From positions 680,553 through 744,552 of the forward strand of contig NW_023998453.1 in assembly GCF_014805625.2 (NCBI RefSeq): DNA of 64,000 nt, read 5' to 3'. The DNA comes from Glossina fuscipes (lineage: Eukaryota > Arthropoda > Insecta > Diptera > Glossinidae). The position numbers were made by a program, and so were the translations under genes. Position 1 is the stretch's first letter. Every line of letters begins with the position of its first letter. This document shows, piece after piece, positions 52,314 to 61,859 of this stretch. Below the pieces are notes generated by a model, which saw only the letters and a program-made list of their open reading frames with translations, did no database searches and was not told the origin of the DNA.

Positions 52314-55300
52314 TTGAAATTGCAATTGTTGTTGTTGCTGTTGTTCAGCATTGGCAGTGGGCAAATTAACTTCAAACGGTGCCGGCGGCTGTTGACGACT
52401 CTTTCGCTGAGCTCCTTTTATTTTTAGCTGCGGCTGCTGTTGTTGAGATGTCTGCTGTTGCGGCTGGGATTGCTGTTGTGGTGGCTGTGTAGAGGCTGCT
52501 AAGATCGGAGGTGCTGGTGGCGCTTTTTGTGGAGGTGTCAGCGGTAAAATATGGGACATTTCCAAATCAAAATGTTTTCGTGATTGTGTGGTTTGATTAT
52601 TGAGCTGCTGAGCCATCTGTTGCTGTTGCTCTATATTACTGCCAGCATTACCGAAACCCGCCTGCAGATGAAATAAGCGTGATTTGGCAATCAAAGCCTC
52701 TTGTTGCTGCGCGCTTAATGAATTGATGTCAATAGCTGCGTATTCTTCACCACAACCTTGACTGTTAACGTCATTACTGACTGCAGCAGCCGCCAATTGT
52801 AGTTGCTCATCTAGATATTCATTTCCGGCAGTTAGAGTGTTCTGATTCGTAGTGAATTGCTGTTGATGAAATATTTGCTGATTGGACGCCCTTACAGCTT
52901 CTGATACTTCGTGAAGACCAGGCGGAGCACTTAACTGTTGCAGCTGTAATTGCAATTGCTGTTGCAATTGCTTGTGCTGTTGCTGCAATTGCTTTTGCTG
53001 TTGAAGATTGATGAGGTGTAATTGATTGGTCGCGGCAGCATTGGTGCCCGTCGAATTGTTCATACCTGCCGCATTGGCTGCATTCGCAGCTGCTGCAGCA
53101 GCGGCCGCTGATTGCAATTCATTTTGGTGGTTTTGTATAAAGTGCGGATACTTGAAGAGCAATTCAACGACGCGAGTGTGTCCACCCTTGGCTGCTTCGA
53201 TTAACATCGTGCTGTTGTCTTTAAGTTTATGGAAAGGATCGGCTCCGCTCTTTAAAAGGTATTCTACCACGGCTTGATGGCCACCGGCACATGCTAACGA
53301 TAAGGGAGTATGGTCATTGCTGCTGGTTTGCTTATTGACATCAGCGCCCTTTTGAATAAGAAATTTTACAGTACACAGATGACCAGCACGACATGCTTTC
53401 ATAAGTGGAGTGCGACCACCTTCCGATTCATGTTCCAATTCGGCTCCGTAACTAAGAAGAACTTCGGCAGCATCGGTATGACCATTTTCGCAGGCATGCG
53501 TTAAGGCGGTGTCACCCGTTTGCGTCTCGGCGTGCACATTAGCTTTATTCTCCAATAGAAATCTAACTAAATCGGTATGGCCTTCTTGTGCCGCTTCCAT
53601 TAACGGTGTAGATGCACCGAGTTCTAAATTTGCGCCGTGCTTTATCAAATATTCGGCCACTTCGCTAAAACCACCGCAGCAAGCCAAGGTTAAAGCTGTT
53701 TCTTGAGTTTCTTCCGTAGTAGCATTAATGTTGGCTCCTTTACTCAGTAATAATGCCACCACTTCAACATGTCCTTCGCGGGCAGCTTCCATTAACGGTG
53801 TATAACCTTCATCATTAACTTCCTCAATATTAGCGCCACGTTCAATCAATAGAGTAGCTAACTCCACATGACCGCCACAAGCAGCCAAAGTAAGAGGTGA
53901 TTCGAATGAATCAGTTGGCATATTCACTTGGGCCCCCGAATCGAGCAAAAGTCGGGCAACTTCTACGTGGCCATCCATAGACGCCTCCATTAAAGCAGTA
54001 TGCATTTCGTCAGTTTTATGCTCTTGATCAGCACCGGCTTGCAACAAAAAACGGACCATGTTCAAATGACCTTTATAGCAAGCCAACGTCAACGCACTCT
54101 CCTTAAATTCATTTGAATGAGTGTTAATGCCAGCACCATGTTCCAAGAGAACCTACGAAATAAAAACATTAAAAGAAAATTCGATTTTTTTTATTCGCCG
54201 AGCTTAGTCGCTTAAATTACTATCACATCAAATAAGATCAATAAACATCACGGCACGCGTTTATGTTCCATCTTTTTCTAATCTTTATTTTTTAACTTGA
54301 TTGTTAACTAAATCTTATAAAGATACGAAAAGGTACCAGAACATTATAACGACGCTAATAGAATCATATCTCGGATTATCATCATATGTAAAAAAAAGCC
54401 GGCAAGACCACATTGGACAATAATATAAATTTAGTTCTTCAATTTGTTTGATATGAACTTCACCTTAGCTACGTCGACATGGCCGGCAGCAGCTGCTTCC
54501 ATTAGGGGGGTGTGACCATTTTCATTTTGCTCTTCTACGTTAGCTCCATGTTTGAGCAGCTCTTTAACTACCTCTACATGACCGCCAGTACAAGCAAACA
54601 TTAAAGGTGTATTGCCAGTGGCACAGTGCGCATTCACATCGGCATTATGGCTAAGTAGAAGTTTAACAATCTCTAAATGACCGGCCGAAGCTGCCTCCAT
54701 TAAAGGTGTGCGATCTTTTTGTCCCTTATCTTCGACTTGGGCAGCCGACATGGCCAAGAGGACCTAAATTATAAAATTATTTGATTAGCAAATATATTTG
54801 AAATGAAATTCATTCAAAGTTACCTGAGCTAATTCATAATATCCAGCCGAACACGCCATGGACAATAAAGAGTCGCCATCGTCTATAGATTCATTAATAT
54901 TAACATTGCCTTTTCCCAATAAACTGCGAACCGTATTGACATCATTGTCATTGCAGGCAGCAATCAGAGTGCGAGAGAACATACTATAGATGGCATAATA
55001 ATAAGCATAGCATTTTATTCGACTTATTATTGAAAATATAAACTAATTAGCTTACGTTTTATCACTGCTGGCACCGCGCATCTTAGTTAAAGCCTGCTTA
55101 GTTTCATCTATAGCATGGGTAGCGTGGCGCAAAACCGGAGCTTTTTCATTGGCTATAATAAATAAAAAGATATAGAAGCACCAATAATGTCAATACTATT
55201 GTGATTTGTTAGAAATGAAACTTAAAAAGCTAGACCTACCAGCAGCTTCGAAGAGGGCATTAAGATTACGGCTACGATCATTGTTAACATCGAGCAAGAA

Positions 55301-56217
55301 ATCACCACTCACTTCATTAGGATCTTGTATTTCTTCTTCCTCATCTTCATCGTCGATTTCTTCCTCTTCGTCCTCTTCATCGTCATCGTCGTCGTCCTCA
55401 TCGTCTTCATTCTCGTCATCTTCATCTTCTTCGTCCTCTTCGTCTTCCTCGTCCTCGTCCTCATCGTCGCCGTCATCTTCGTCCTCATGCCCTTCGGCAT
55501 CGTGACCGCAAGAGTCGGGATCTGATTCAGGTATATCATCCTAAAAAAGAAAAAAAAAAAAAAAAAAAAATTGTGAAAAAAAAAAATATATTTTTTTTAT
55601 TAAAAATCGCTCATTTCGCCAGACAAAAAGTTTGTCCTATATTTTTGAGCTAAAACATTTTCAAAACGTATTGCCTATTTTTGGTTGTCTCAAACCCAAT
55701 TATGCAGTAAGCGCAAAAAAAAAAAAAAACACAATTCTTTTTTTTTTTTTTAATTAATGCTTGAAAAAATAAATTATTTTTACTTGATGTCTAAGGCCAG
55801 CAAAATTGTTGTACTTGTAGTAGTAGTAGAGCAGTACTAGTAGTAGTAGATGTATTATGGTATGAATGTAAAAAACAAAAATAATGAAATGAGAATTATT
55901 TTATTATTATTATTAAAGAGCAGAGAGATTTTTTTTTCATTATTATTGTCACATTTCAATAACGAAATTTTTGCTAGAAATGATCGAGTTTGGTTAATAA
56001 TTTTTATGCATTTTTATAATTATTTGAAACAACAAATAACGTTGATGTTTCTTGCGAGTAAAAGAAGAAGCTTGAAATTTTACTAATTTTAATGCAATGG
56101 GAGATTTTTACAATTAAACGAAATCAAAAAGGGAAACTATTATTAAACTTAAAAATGCATAAAAACGACGCAACTTACCAATAAATCTGGCCTTAGACAC
56201 AAGCATGCCAAAAGGAT
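38062..56217 (-). CDS. mask: Mask: multiple ankyrin repeats single KH domain protein (5' end missing)
   Basis: Joined minus-strand exons: 56179-56217, 55240-55540, 55056-55152, 54824-54983, 54464-54763, 52179-54152, 51831-51975, 50639-51186, 49075-50580, 48645-49007, 47732-48583, 47166-47646, 41644-47078, 40895-41062 and possibly 38062-38088. All introns are GT-AG and all phases agree, giving about 4,130 residues; fly Mask is about 4,000. Order from the first visible residue: acidic stretch (15-90), ankyrin block 1 (about 147-640, some 15 repeats), Q-rich linker (to about 2255), ankyrin block 2 (about 2280-2610), basic coiled coil, KH domain (about 3045-3115, GRAG loop), Ser/Ala/Gln-rich tail. 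Mask is a cytoplasmic/nuclear scaffold in receptor tyrosine kinase signalling and a Yorkie cofactor in Drosophila; ANKHD1 and ANKRD17 are the human relatives. The start codon was not found. Confidence 0.93.
38405..38645 (-). mobile_element. tRNA-derived SINE, copy 4, in mask intron
   Basis: Minus strand: gactgagtagccgagtatag (A-box region), then gcgggttcaaatctcaag at 38574-38591, the best preserved B box in the window (GGTTCRANTCY type). It continues with gcggtaaagtc, cggtaaaggcataacaatta, gggcacacaccc and cctatttctttgtc, and ends in an A tail (T run at 38401-38411 on the plus strand). It shares word order with the copies at 19.8, 21.35 and 23.85 kb. Confidence 0.72.
38650..40894 (-). other. 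Probable last intron of mask
   Basis: Non-coding DNA between the donor at 40894 and the candidate last exon. Besides the SINE and the repeat at 39.5 kb, I see nothing. Open frames at 38805-38996, 39685-39870 and 40623-40811 have no recognisable product. Confidence 0.45.
39535..39770 (-). repeat. Fly interspersed repeat, relative of the 12.0 and 61.9 kb copies
   Basis: The start acgcccaccagcgaaagctg, the block tttgtaacatctaaaaagg, and a ctgttcgtctgttcacatg tract form a reverse-oriented version of the family whose plus copies end in ggtgttac and cgcccacc. Confidence 0.5.
40895..41062 (-). CDS. mask: mask exon 14 of those visible, penultimate coding exon
   Basis: The acceptor cattattgcag precedes 56 codons: MALDYHNTMPPPNLNQSQP, then a FPYPHFVGHVGG block and DKVELWDHHDKH. 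It leaves in phase 0 at CAT|GTAAGT; reading through the donor gives only SFYF before a stop. Low complexity gives way to a more conserved-looking acidic/aromatic end. Confidence 0.85.
41351..41578. mobile_element. 228-bp insertion with 11-bp target-site duplication, in mask intron
   Basis: The word caatgataaca occurs at 41340-41350 and again, identically, at 41579-41589. The 228 bp between them are clearly GC-richer than the surrounding intron and begin gaattgtggcaagggtctaa. An 11-bp duplication flanking foreign-composition DNA is the mark of a transposed element, and the size suits a SINE or MITE. I see no long terminal inverted repeats, no A tail and no clear tRNA boxes, so the class is undetermined. 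It is separate from the four-copy SINE family. Confidence 0.7.
41644..47078 (-). CDS. mask: mask exon 13: second ankyrin block, coiled coil, KH domain, C-terminal low complexity
   Basis: A 5,435-nt exon after the acceptor ttcaattacag. It opens ANAAAQQQYQQAVAA and runs into DSETDSNHDTALTLACAGG. About ten ankyrin repeats with canonical TPLxxAAxxGH cores span 46990 to about 46000. A Lys/Arg/Glu-rich coiled coil (about 45730-45890) and an acidic patch follow. The KH domain (about 44470-44700) has CKKVQVPVNAISRVIG and a GRAG loop at 44629-44640, with the long NINAIRATTGAHIEV helix and strand, so the RNA-binding loop looks intact. The rest is Ser/Thr/Ala/Gln-rich, with an alanine run at about 43625-43690. 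It ends at TTCCAT|GTAAGT. Confidence 0.94.
47166..47646 (-). CDS. mask: mask exon 12, glutamine-rich linker
   Basis: The acceptor tccttttag precedes VQVATQTQPSVVIPHPN. A CAA/CAG tract at about 47447-47495 follows, then alanine- and histidine-rich low complexity and a basic KKVIDKQSRKERNRYSLLK stretch near the end. It leaves in phase 1 at CAAG|GTATTT. Confidence 0.9.
47732..48583 (-). CDS. mask: mask exon 11, glutamine-rich linker
   Basis: 284 codons in phase 0, from KYLTDEAIQQQEPQQ to QQQSTQ|GTAGAT. More than a third of the residues are glutamine in several CAA/CAG runs, including a pure CAG run at about 48132-48161. It is disordered and has no domain. Confidence 0.9.
48645..49007 (-). CDS. 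mask: mask exon 10
   Basis: 121 codons, from EFANNLNCGDLADFGINS through a non-repetitive WNGNWALTPKWSNQDHL stretch, a Q run, and a conserved-looking SQLLHQAITEVDERCRRE helix. It leaves at ATGCAG|GTAAGC in phase 0. The non-repetitive parts suggest a short ordered motif inside the Q-rich linker. Confidence 0.9.
49075..50580 (-). CDS. mask: mask exon 9, acidic and glutamine-rich linker
   Basis: 502 codons from PMLITNDATPTLQAQQ to HNVHDPALQ|GTGTGT. A Q run comes first (near 50475-50505), then Ala-rich and Glu/Asp/Thr-rich stretches (about 49615-49800). The end is acidic and non-repetitive (EVEMDEFFHVIHNVHDPALQ). Phase 0 on both sides. Confidence 0.92.
50639..51186 (-). CDS. mask: mask exon 8, glutamine-rich linker
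   Basis: Enters in phase 1 (G|TG GCT CCA) and encodes VAPGVADASDMQHMLV, then two Q-rich tracts. The second, at about 50687-50759, includes a run of eight or nine pure CAG codons. It ends VSIYNNL|GTGAGT in phase 0. The basic KPVSKKDGKMLRKSS stretch between the tracts could act as a nuclear localisation signal; this is inference. Confidence 0.9.
51190..51825 (-). other. mask intron with possible old repeat
   Basis: A 644-bp intron, longer than its neighbours. It contains a cgcgccacgcccctacatg block near 51550 and ggcagaaggacggaaag near 51632, reminiscent of dispersed fly repeats. A GATA-rich tract lies at 51795-51812. No clear ends. Confidence 0.35.
51831..51975 (-). CDS. mask: mask exon 7
   Basis: 145 nt after the acceptor ttctacag. 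It encodes MLSEKQNVPPSLVPVSYLEL, then a Gly/Ser/Asn-rich stretch, and leaves in phase 1 at TCAG|GTAAAT. The LVPVSYLEL block occupies the place after the first ankyrin block where vertebrate relatives have a short conserved hydrophobic motif. Confidence 0.85.
52179..54152 (-). CDS. mask: mask exon 6: most of the first ankyrin block, then polyglutamine
   Basis: 658 codons in phase 0. The first 340 or so are ankyrin repeats (VLLEHGAGINTHSNEFKESA..., TPLMEAAREGHVEVVALL, MLIEAAKGGHTRVVELL) and are strongly conserved with animal relatives. Ala- and Gln-rich sequence follows, then a Pro-rich PPQKAPPAPPILA stretch, and an uninterrupted run of 22 glutamines at 52251-52316, ten of them consecutive CAG codons. 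It ends FREDYRK|GTGAGT. Confidence 0.95.
52251..52316 (-). repeat. CAG/CAA repeat encoding 22 glutamines
   Basis: In the coding sense: two CAA, ten consecutive CAG (52281-52310), nine CAA and a final CAG. A pure CAG core is the kind of tract that varies in length between individuals. Length errors in assembly are also possible. Confidence 0.9.
54464..54763 (-). CDS. mask: mask exon 5, ankyrin repeats
   Basis: Exactly 100 codons, about three ankyrin repeats (TPLMEAASAGHLEIVKLL, TPLMFACTGGHVEVVKEL, TPLMEAAAAGHVDVAK). Acceptor ataatttag, donor GCTAAG|GTGAAG, phase 0 on both sides. Confidence 0.94.
54824..54983 (-). CDS. mask: mask exon 4, start of ankyrin block 1
   Basis: 160 nt, entering in phase 2 (AC|T) and leaving in phase 0 at GCTCAG|GTAACT. 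It encodes MFSRTLIAACNDNDVNTVRS and SLLSMACSAGYYELAQ, the first divergent ankyrin repeat and half of the second. Confidence 0.93.
55056..55152 (-). CDS. mask: mask exon 3
   Basis: 97 nt, phase 1 in and phase 2 out (AAAAC|GTAAGC). It encodes ANEKAPVLRHATHAIDETKQ and ALTKMRGASSDKT. The helix before the ankyrin block corresponds to the ALDEAAAALTRMK-type segment of vertebrate relatives. Confidence 0.92.
55240..55540 (-). CDS. mask: mask exon 2, acidic region
   Basis: 301 nt after a strong pyrimidine tract. It encodes DDIPESDPDSCGHDAEGHED, then about 45 residues almost all Asp/Glu, then DPNEVSGDFLLDVNNDRSRN and LNALFEAA, leaving in phase 1 at GCTG|GTAGGT. LNALFEAAG matches the LEALLEAAG motif before the first helix of ANKHD1. 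Confidence 0.9.
55541..56178 (-). other. mask intron 1 (of those visible)
   Basis: 638 bp of AT-rich sequence with A/T runs at 55550-55570 and 55735-55752, and a GTA-type trinucleotide patch at 55817-55850. No other feature. Confidence 0.6.
56179..56217 (-). CDS. mask: mask exon 1 of those visible, 13-codon microexon
   Basis: 39 nt bounded by an acceptor (ttctttttgtag) and a perfect donor (TTG|GTAAGT), phase 0 on both sides. It encodes ILLACLCLRPDLL, which joins DDIPESDPD of the next exon in frame. There is no in-frame ATG, so an upstream exon is required. The short length makes this less sure than the other exons. Confidence 0.6.
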
Positions 56218-57728
56218 CTACAAAAAGAACGAAAAATAAGAATAAAATAAAATTTGAACTAAAACCATAAAAGAAATTGAACGTGGAGGTGAAAAAAAAG
56301 AACGCAAATGAAAATAATTGATTCACAAATTGATTCGAAGACAAAAAGACAAAATTGACTTTTAGAGCCAGATCAAATGGCGTACGATAGGATGAAAGCA
56401 AGCAATGAAAACCGAAAAAACACTGCATGGGACACAATGTTAATTGTTTAATAATTTTATCATGTGAATCCTCTTAAGGCGTAGAGAAAAACTTTTTATA
56501 TTTTATGTATGAGAAAAGCATACATATTTTCTTATCCAATTATCCAAAAGTAATCGAGAATTATATTACATTCGATATAAACTGGAGTTCAGTGCATGAA
56601 TAAGTAGGAAAAATAATTAAACACATTAAACCCATGGGTTGGATACTTTTCTGAAGAACATTTCTTCTCCATCTTGGATATCCTCACTTTTCTCAATTGG
56701 ACACAATCATTTGAGGATAAGGTTCGTCGGGAATTGGAAACAACAGAAGTTTACGTAAATTGTCATGTCATGGTTTCAGGTATTATGACCCAAGAACCGA
56801 AGAATTCTTATCCCATTTCTTTCAGTAGCAGTTTTAGAAGTCAGCTGCCATTATGGGACCCTTTCGATTCACGTATGCACCTTTCGTAAGAATTTGTTTC
56901 CAATTTCCCAAAATTTATGCCTACAGCACTCTGCTCTCCCACCCCCTTACCACTACCCGTCCACCTTCCCCCACATTTTGATTCTTAGTGTAATAGTGTA
57001 CACCGTGACAACATGAGCACAGAGCATTTGGTTTGGGCTGATTAGCTGTATTAGCTAATTAATTATATGTCAAGCAGTCGTCACAACATTGTGTAAAAAT
57101 ATAATGGATTTATAACAAATTTTTACAAGAACATAATAAATTACTTGTAATATCGAATATATCACTGTTCGCTACGAAGTGCACTTTAGGCAAAGAAATA
57201 GCCGCGATTATCTTTAATAATAGTTTGACCTTCAATATATTGTTTCCTGCCTCGCATAACAGCTGTCCGTTTATATTCTAAGAATCAATAATTAATCCAT
57301 TAATAGCAAAAGCGTTTGCGATAATCGTTCTTAAAGATATTTATAAAGTCGAATTGTTACGCCTTGCAAAATATACGCTTATTGGGGTTAAATGTTAAAA
57401 GAACACTTTAGCTTAAAAGTATAGAAAAATTCATACTTCATCTCTATCTGTTCTCCTTAAAATTGCCTTAGCGTACGCAGTATTGGAATCGAAAAAATCA
57501 TTGCTACGAGATTTTAAACTTTATGCTAACTCAATATGTAAACTGCAGTCGAAAGGGTCAATCAATTTTTACTTTTCGACTTTTCGACTTTGCGTTCAAA
57601 AGCGCACATAAAGTTATATCAACTGCTTTATGGAAGAAGAAGAAGAAGAAGACAATTCATTCATAAGATTTGCTATTAATTAAAATATTTTTTATGCCGT
57701 AGACGCGTAATATAGTATTCGGGCACCA

Positions 57729-58008
57729 TTAGGTTGTTCGGAAAGTAATTTCGTTTTTATTTTTCTTAACAGTGAATTTAATTGCATTTTTCTATAGCCA
57801 AGTTAACATTTTGATAAAAGATGATATCGTAACTTTATTTGATTCTGCGCAAACGTGTTCCTTATGAAAATGTTCCTTTCGATGTACCTTGCTGCCAGAA
57901 AAGAATTATTGGATGCGTATGGAGGCGATCAATGGATAGACCAAAAAAGATAAAATAAAGGCATTAATTGAATCAAGCCGCCGAATGACAACTCGTGAGA
58001 TCACTTAA
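57729..58008 (+). mobile_element. Mariner-like element fragment with 5' inverted-repeat end
   Basis: The word ttaggttgttcggaaagtaa at 57729-57748 resembles the terminal repeat of mariners of the TTAGGTTGGTGCAAAAGTAA type. About 225 bases on, in the plus frame, KIKALIESSRRMTTREIT matches the first helix-turn-helix region of mariner transposases, then a stop follows. The middle and 3' end are lost or unrecognisable. No flanking TA duplication is clear. Confidence 0.6.
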
Positions 58009-58670
58009 ACCTTAAATCTATTAAATTCTACTGTTCTTGGTAAACTATTTATACACGATAAACAAACCGACTTTTGTTTTGGCCAAAAAAAATGAAATTT
58101 CTTCACGAATCGCTAATACGGTATTTCTACTGTATTGACCTGTAATGTTTGACCTTGACTTATGAACATCGTTTTTTTTTTTTTTTTAATCTAAGATCTG
58201 GGAGCTTAATTTAAAAAAAAAAAAAGACTACAAGTAAACTGTACCCTCCCTACAGCACGAACTTACTCTAACGCGCGAAATCCTCGCAAAATGTGATATG
58301 TTATAAAAACTATTGAAAGTAAATTTTTAGCAAATTTTTTAATTTGAAATTAGGAAAAATCCCCTAGTTCTACTAGATAGTATGTATACTCTACAGAGCA
58401 TTAAAAAAGGCCCAGGCTTAACTGAACAGTTAAGAGTCAAATTTTTTAAATAAAGAGCCTTTCAATGAAATGAGCATAAGGAGTATAAAGTTTAAAAGGA
58501 AACTTCAAAAATTCTTAACATCACATAGGGAAATTAATAAAGATGTTTTAACCAAACGCATATAATCTAACGTAAGGGATTTTTTGCAAAAGGGCAAAAG
58601 AGCATAGATCGGAAGATAATGTGGTACGTGCCCGCAATTAAGAATATTTTAATAAAGACATTTATCTTAA

Positions 58671-58865
58671 TTATGAAAATATCAGATAGTTTGGAAATTT
58701 TTGGCGGTTCTTCTTCACTATGAAATCAATAAATTTTTTTTGTATATACCAAATAATTTTTTTTGTCTTGAATGAATTAACTTTTTCTGCGACATCACGA
58801 AGCGTTAGATGTCGATCAGTTTCAACCATAGGTTTTAGTTGCTCGTCATCGGTGAGCGCTATCAA
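58671..58865 (-). mobile_element. Mariner-like transposase fragment, opposite orientation
   Basis: The minus frame encodes LTDDEQLKPMVETDRHLTLR then DVAEKV, again the N-terminal helix-turn-helix of mariner transposases (DxxLKxxVExxxxxTxxExA). It decays after NSFKTKK. It sits about 660 bp from the plus-oriented fragment at 57.7 kb, and the two differ enough to come from different insertions or subfamilies. Confidence 0.5.
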
Positions 58866-59661
58866 AAAGCGATAAAGCTTGCATTGAAAATATCTGGAGG
58901 GTCATTTCGCAAACTAATCAAACACCATTAATAATACATATAATACGTGTTGTTTCTCTATGCGCTTCTGCTGCTCTTTTACCTTTTTTGAAATAAAGTA
59001 AAATATATCTTATATAGTCACTCTGATCTTTCAAATCTTACTTACGTCTCAAAAAATACATAAGTCGGCTCATATAACATATTTTAAACTCTAACCTTAT
59101 TTATCTGTCTAGGTACCTGAAAAAAGTGATTTTAACCTTCTGTGTGTTTGGGAAAAACTGCGAGAGATTTCGGGACTACCTTTAATTTTTTTGATGTCAG
59201 AGAGAGTTTCTAGAAAACATGTGTACGTACCTTGTCGATGCAATCTTATTAATATATATATATATATTTTTTTTAAGTGAATTCAGTAGCACCGTGAGAA
59301 CACGTAGAAAAACTTCGTTTTTGACGAATTTTCGCTGTGTGATAAGCGTTTTCGCGAAACAGTTTTGCTTTCTTTCAAAAGGTTTTTTTTCTTAAACCTT
59401 ATCGCAGCAGCAGATGTTCAACAATAATTTTTTGAACAATATTTTCATATTAACGGTCAGCCTTTGGAAAAAATTACTCAGTTAAAAAGTTACAATTGTA
59501 AAATTATTCAAAAGACCTTTTTGGTGGTTAAATTCATACGCTTTCTAAGTCAATGAAATTTGTTTAATAGAAAATAATCAACCACCATTATATCACTACA
59601 ATTTACATACATATGCGTATGCGAACACACAGGCAACGGTGTAATTATCTTAATGTAAGCC

Positions 59662-59711
59662 ACCACCACCACCACCACCACCACCACCCCCACCCCCCCC
59701 CCCACCACCAC
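59662..59711. repeat. (CCA)n and C-rich microsatellite
   Basis: About nine CCA units are followed by a C-rich stretch ending in a nine-base C run. The His-rich and Val-rich open frames on the two strands come from this tract. Confidence 0.9.
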
Positions 59712-61319
59712 TACATCTATTACCACAAATTGTTCAGGCAACTGAAAGTTGAAATTTGGAAGAAAAAACAAAAGCAGATGACATGTACTCGCCTCAGAAA
59801 CAATTTTCGATATTCTTCACGTAAACCACATTATAGGAGTAAGTAAAAATGATCAGATTATTTATATCTGCTAAAGCATCCAAAGGCGAGGTGTAAACTC
59901 AAAGGCTTAGGCTATAATTGATTAAATATGGAGGGACTACTACGACATAAATATGGATTAATATCCCGTTCATTGTCATAGTCCCTACTAAGGATAACTA
60001 ATTACAAGGAATTTATCTATAATAACACCATTAAAAATGCTATGATCTTGCAAGTTTCCTGAGGAAATGTATTAACTTATGGTGTCGCACTGTTTTTCGC
60101 ATCCTAAATATGTTTTAAAAAAATTACAATCAATTCTCAAAACCATTATTTATCCCCCCTCAAGTTTTCAGTTTCAGTTCAGCGAATTATATTTTTGTCA
60201 ATAATACCGATTTTACTTCGTACAAGTCAGATAGGGCTATGGTTGGATAGTCGGACTCAGCCTAACATCTTGTTCGTAAAATTTAGTCATCGACTTACTC
60301 TTTTCATCTGCAATTCATTTACAGTTCACCATAATTTAGTAACGAGACTTAAGATTGATTTTCCAGTTATTATGTATGATCAACTAAGTAGTTCATAAAC
60401 CTACCTGACTGCTGAAAATTGGATCGTTATATTCACTATGTCACAACGGTTTCGAAATTCAGTAGAAGCTATTGTAAGCAGCTTCGTATTGAAAATGGCC
60501 GGCGTCACTCGAAGGGCGCAGCGCGACAAAAGCCGAAACTTTTGCTCATTATTCATAACCTACGTTAGTTGATAAGTGTTTCCACTATGCACCAGCTGTG
60601 CCTGTCTAATATTATCGGTTATCAATATTAAAACTTTTTTTATTTTTTTGTTCATTTCATCAAATTAATAAAAAAAAGTCGGAGATCAATTTCAATTTAA
60701 CCTATCTGCGATTGATTTGATCTGCGTTATCCTGATCGATCCCTTAAACAGGGAATTTGAAAAGCTAAACAATTCCTCCTTACTATAGAAACTGCGAATT
60801 CCATGTGCACATTCTATTGGAAAAGCCTACTAAGCTTGGCCGAAATAGATAACACCTCGAATGGCTTAAGATAGACGTATAGATATACGACTTAAATTTC
60901 TCCCGTTCGCATATTTTTTTTGATTTTCGGAATATTTTTATCAAATTCGTCATTGCGTCATATTTTGGGTCAAAGACGATGAAACCCATCACAAACGATT
61001 CTTACAACCCAGTCTGCAAATAAAGTTCTATAAAATTTTCAATTTAGGCAAAAATCGAAGGAAAATAATATTACTTTGATATACCCAAAGAAGAAATATG
61101 AAAAAGCTCTTTTTGGAGGCAGACACGTAGTAAAAAGCTTTATGAGGAGGAGAACTATAACTCAGCAACAGGTAATAGGGTTATGTTTGCTTCCAAACAT
61201 ATGTTTTATAATCGTCGAGCCGAAAACCGTTCAAGCCTATAAACAGCAAAGCTTTTTTACAACTAAATGTTCTTGGAAGGCATCGTCTTTAATCCATTAG
61301 TAAAGGAAAAGAAGTAAGA

Positions 61320-61710
61320 AAATTACATTCGGTCGTGACCGAATATATATAAATGAAGAAGTAGGCGCGGTTGATTTTTTCTACTTTCAAAATAAAACTT
61401 TTTGTCGCGTAGGCACGTGGGCGTTGTAGACGTGCCCTTGGAAAAGTTTAAGTCACCTCCAAACGCTGTTGGAAATATGTAGGCCATGAGGTCATTTTCG
61501 TTATCACAGGAAGAACGTTTACCACAGATACTGTTCAGTTGCGCAGATAGACAAATGGACAGACGGACTTGTTTGGGTGCGTTCAAAATTTTAAACTGGC
61601 AAAGAATAACTGTTCAGTTATGTAAACGGACCGACGGACTTGTTTGGGTGCTTTCAAAATTTTAAACTGGCAAAGAATATATATATATATATAGACTTTA
61701 TGGAATTTTT
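61320..61710 (-). repeat. Degenerate interspersed repeat with 71-bp internal duplication
   Basis: It starts with the palindromic word ttcggtcgtgaccgaa, frequent in fly dispersed repeats. Inside, gacggacttgtttgggtg and aaattttaaactggcaaag occur twice, 71 bp apart (61562-61609 and 61633-61678). A TA tract ends it at 61678-61693. The minus open frames at 61323-61586 and 61583-61780 are by-products. Confidence 0.55.
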
Positions 61711-61859
61711 GAAACTTATTTCTGAGCCTTATAGAGGCATTGAAAAATATTAAATTTCGATAAACTATAAAATCGGGCATGTGTGGTCAATTTTTCCCAC
61801 CATTAGCACCATTACAAGTGTTACTGTATCAATTTACGTAATCCTTTGGTCATGTCCTT

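Noticed and set aside
41601..55505. Many plus-strand open frames rich in Leu, Ser, Cys or Val opposite mask
   Set aside because: They are antisense shadows of CAG/CAA, GAT/GAA and GCN repeats on the coding strand and have no independent domain or start context.
55206..55505. Plus-strand serine-run frame opposite the mask acidic exon
   Set aside because: It is the reverse complement of GAT/GAA/GAC codons; the minus frame is the one that splices in phase and matches the family.
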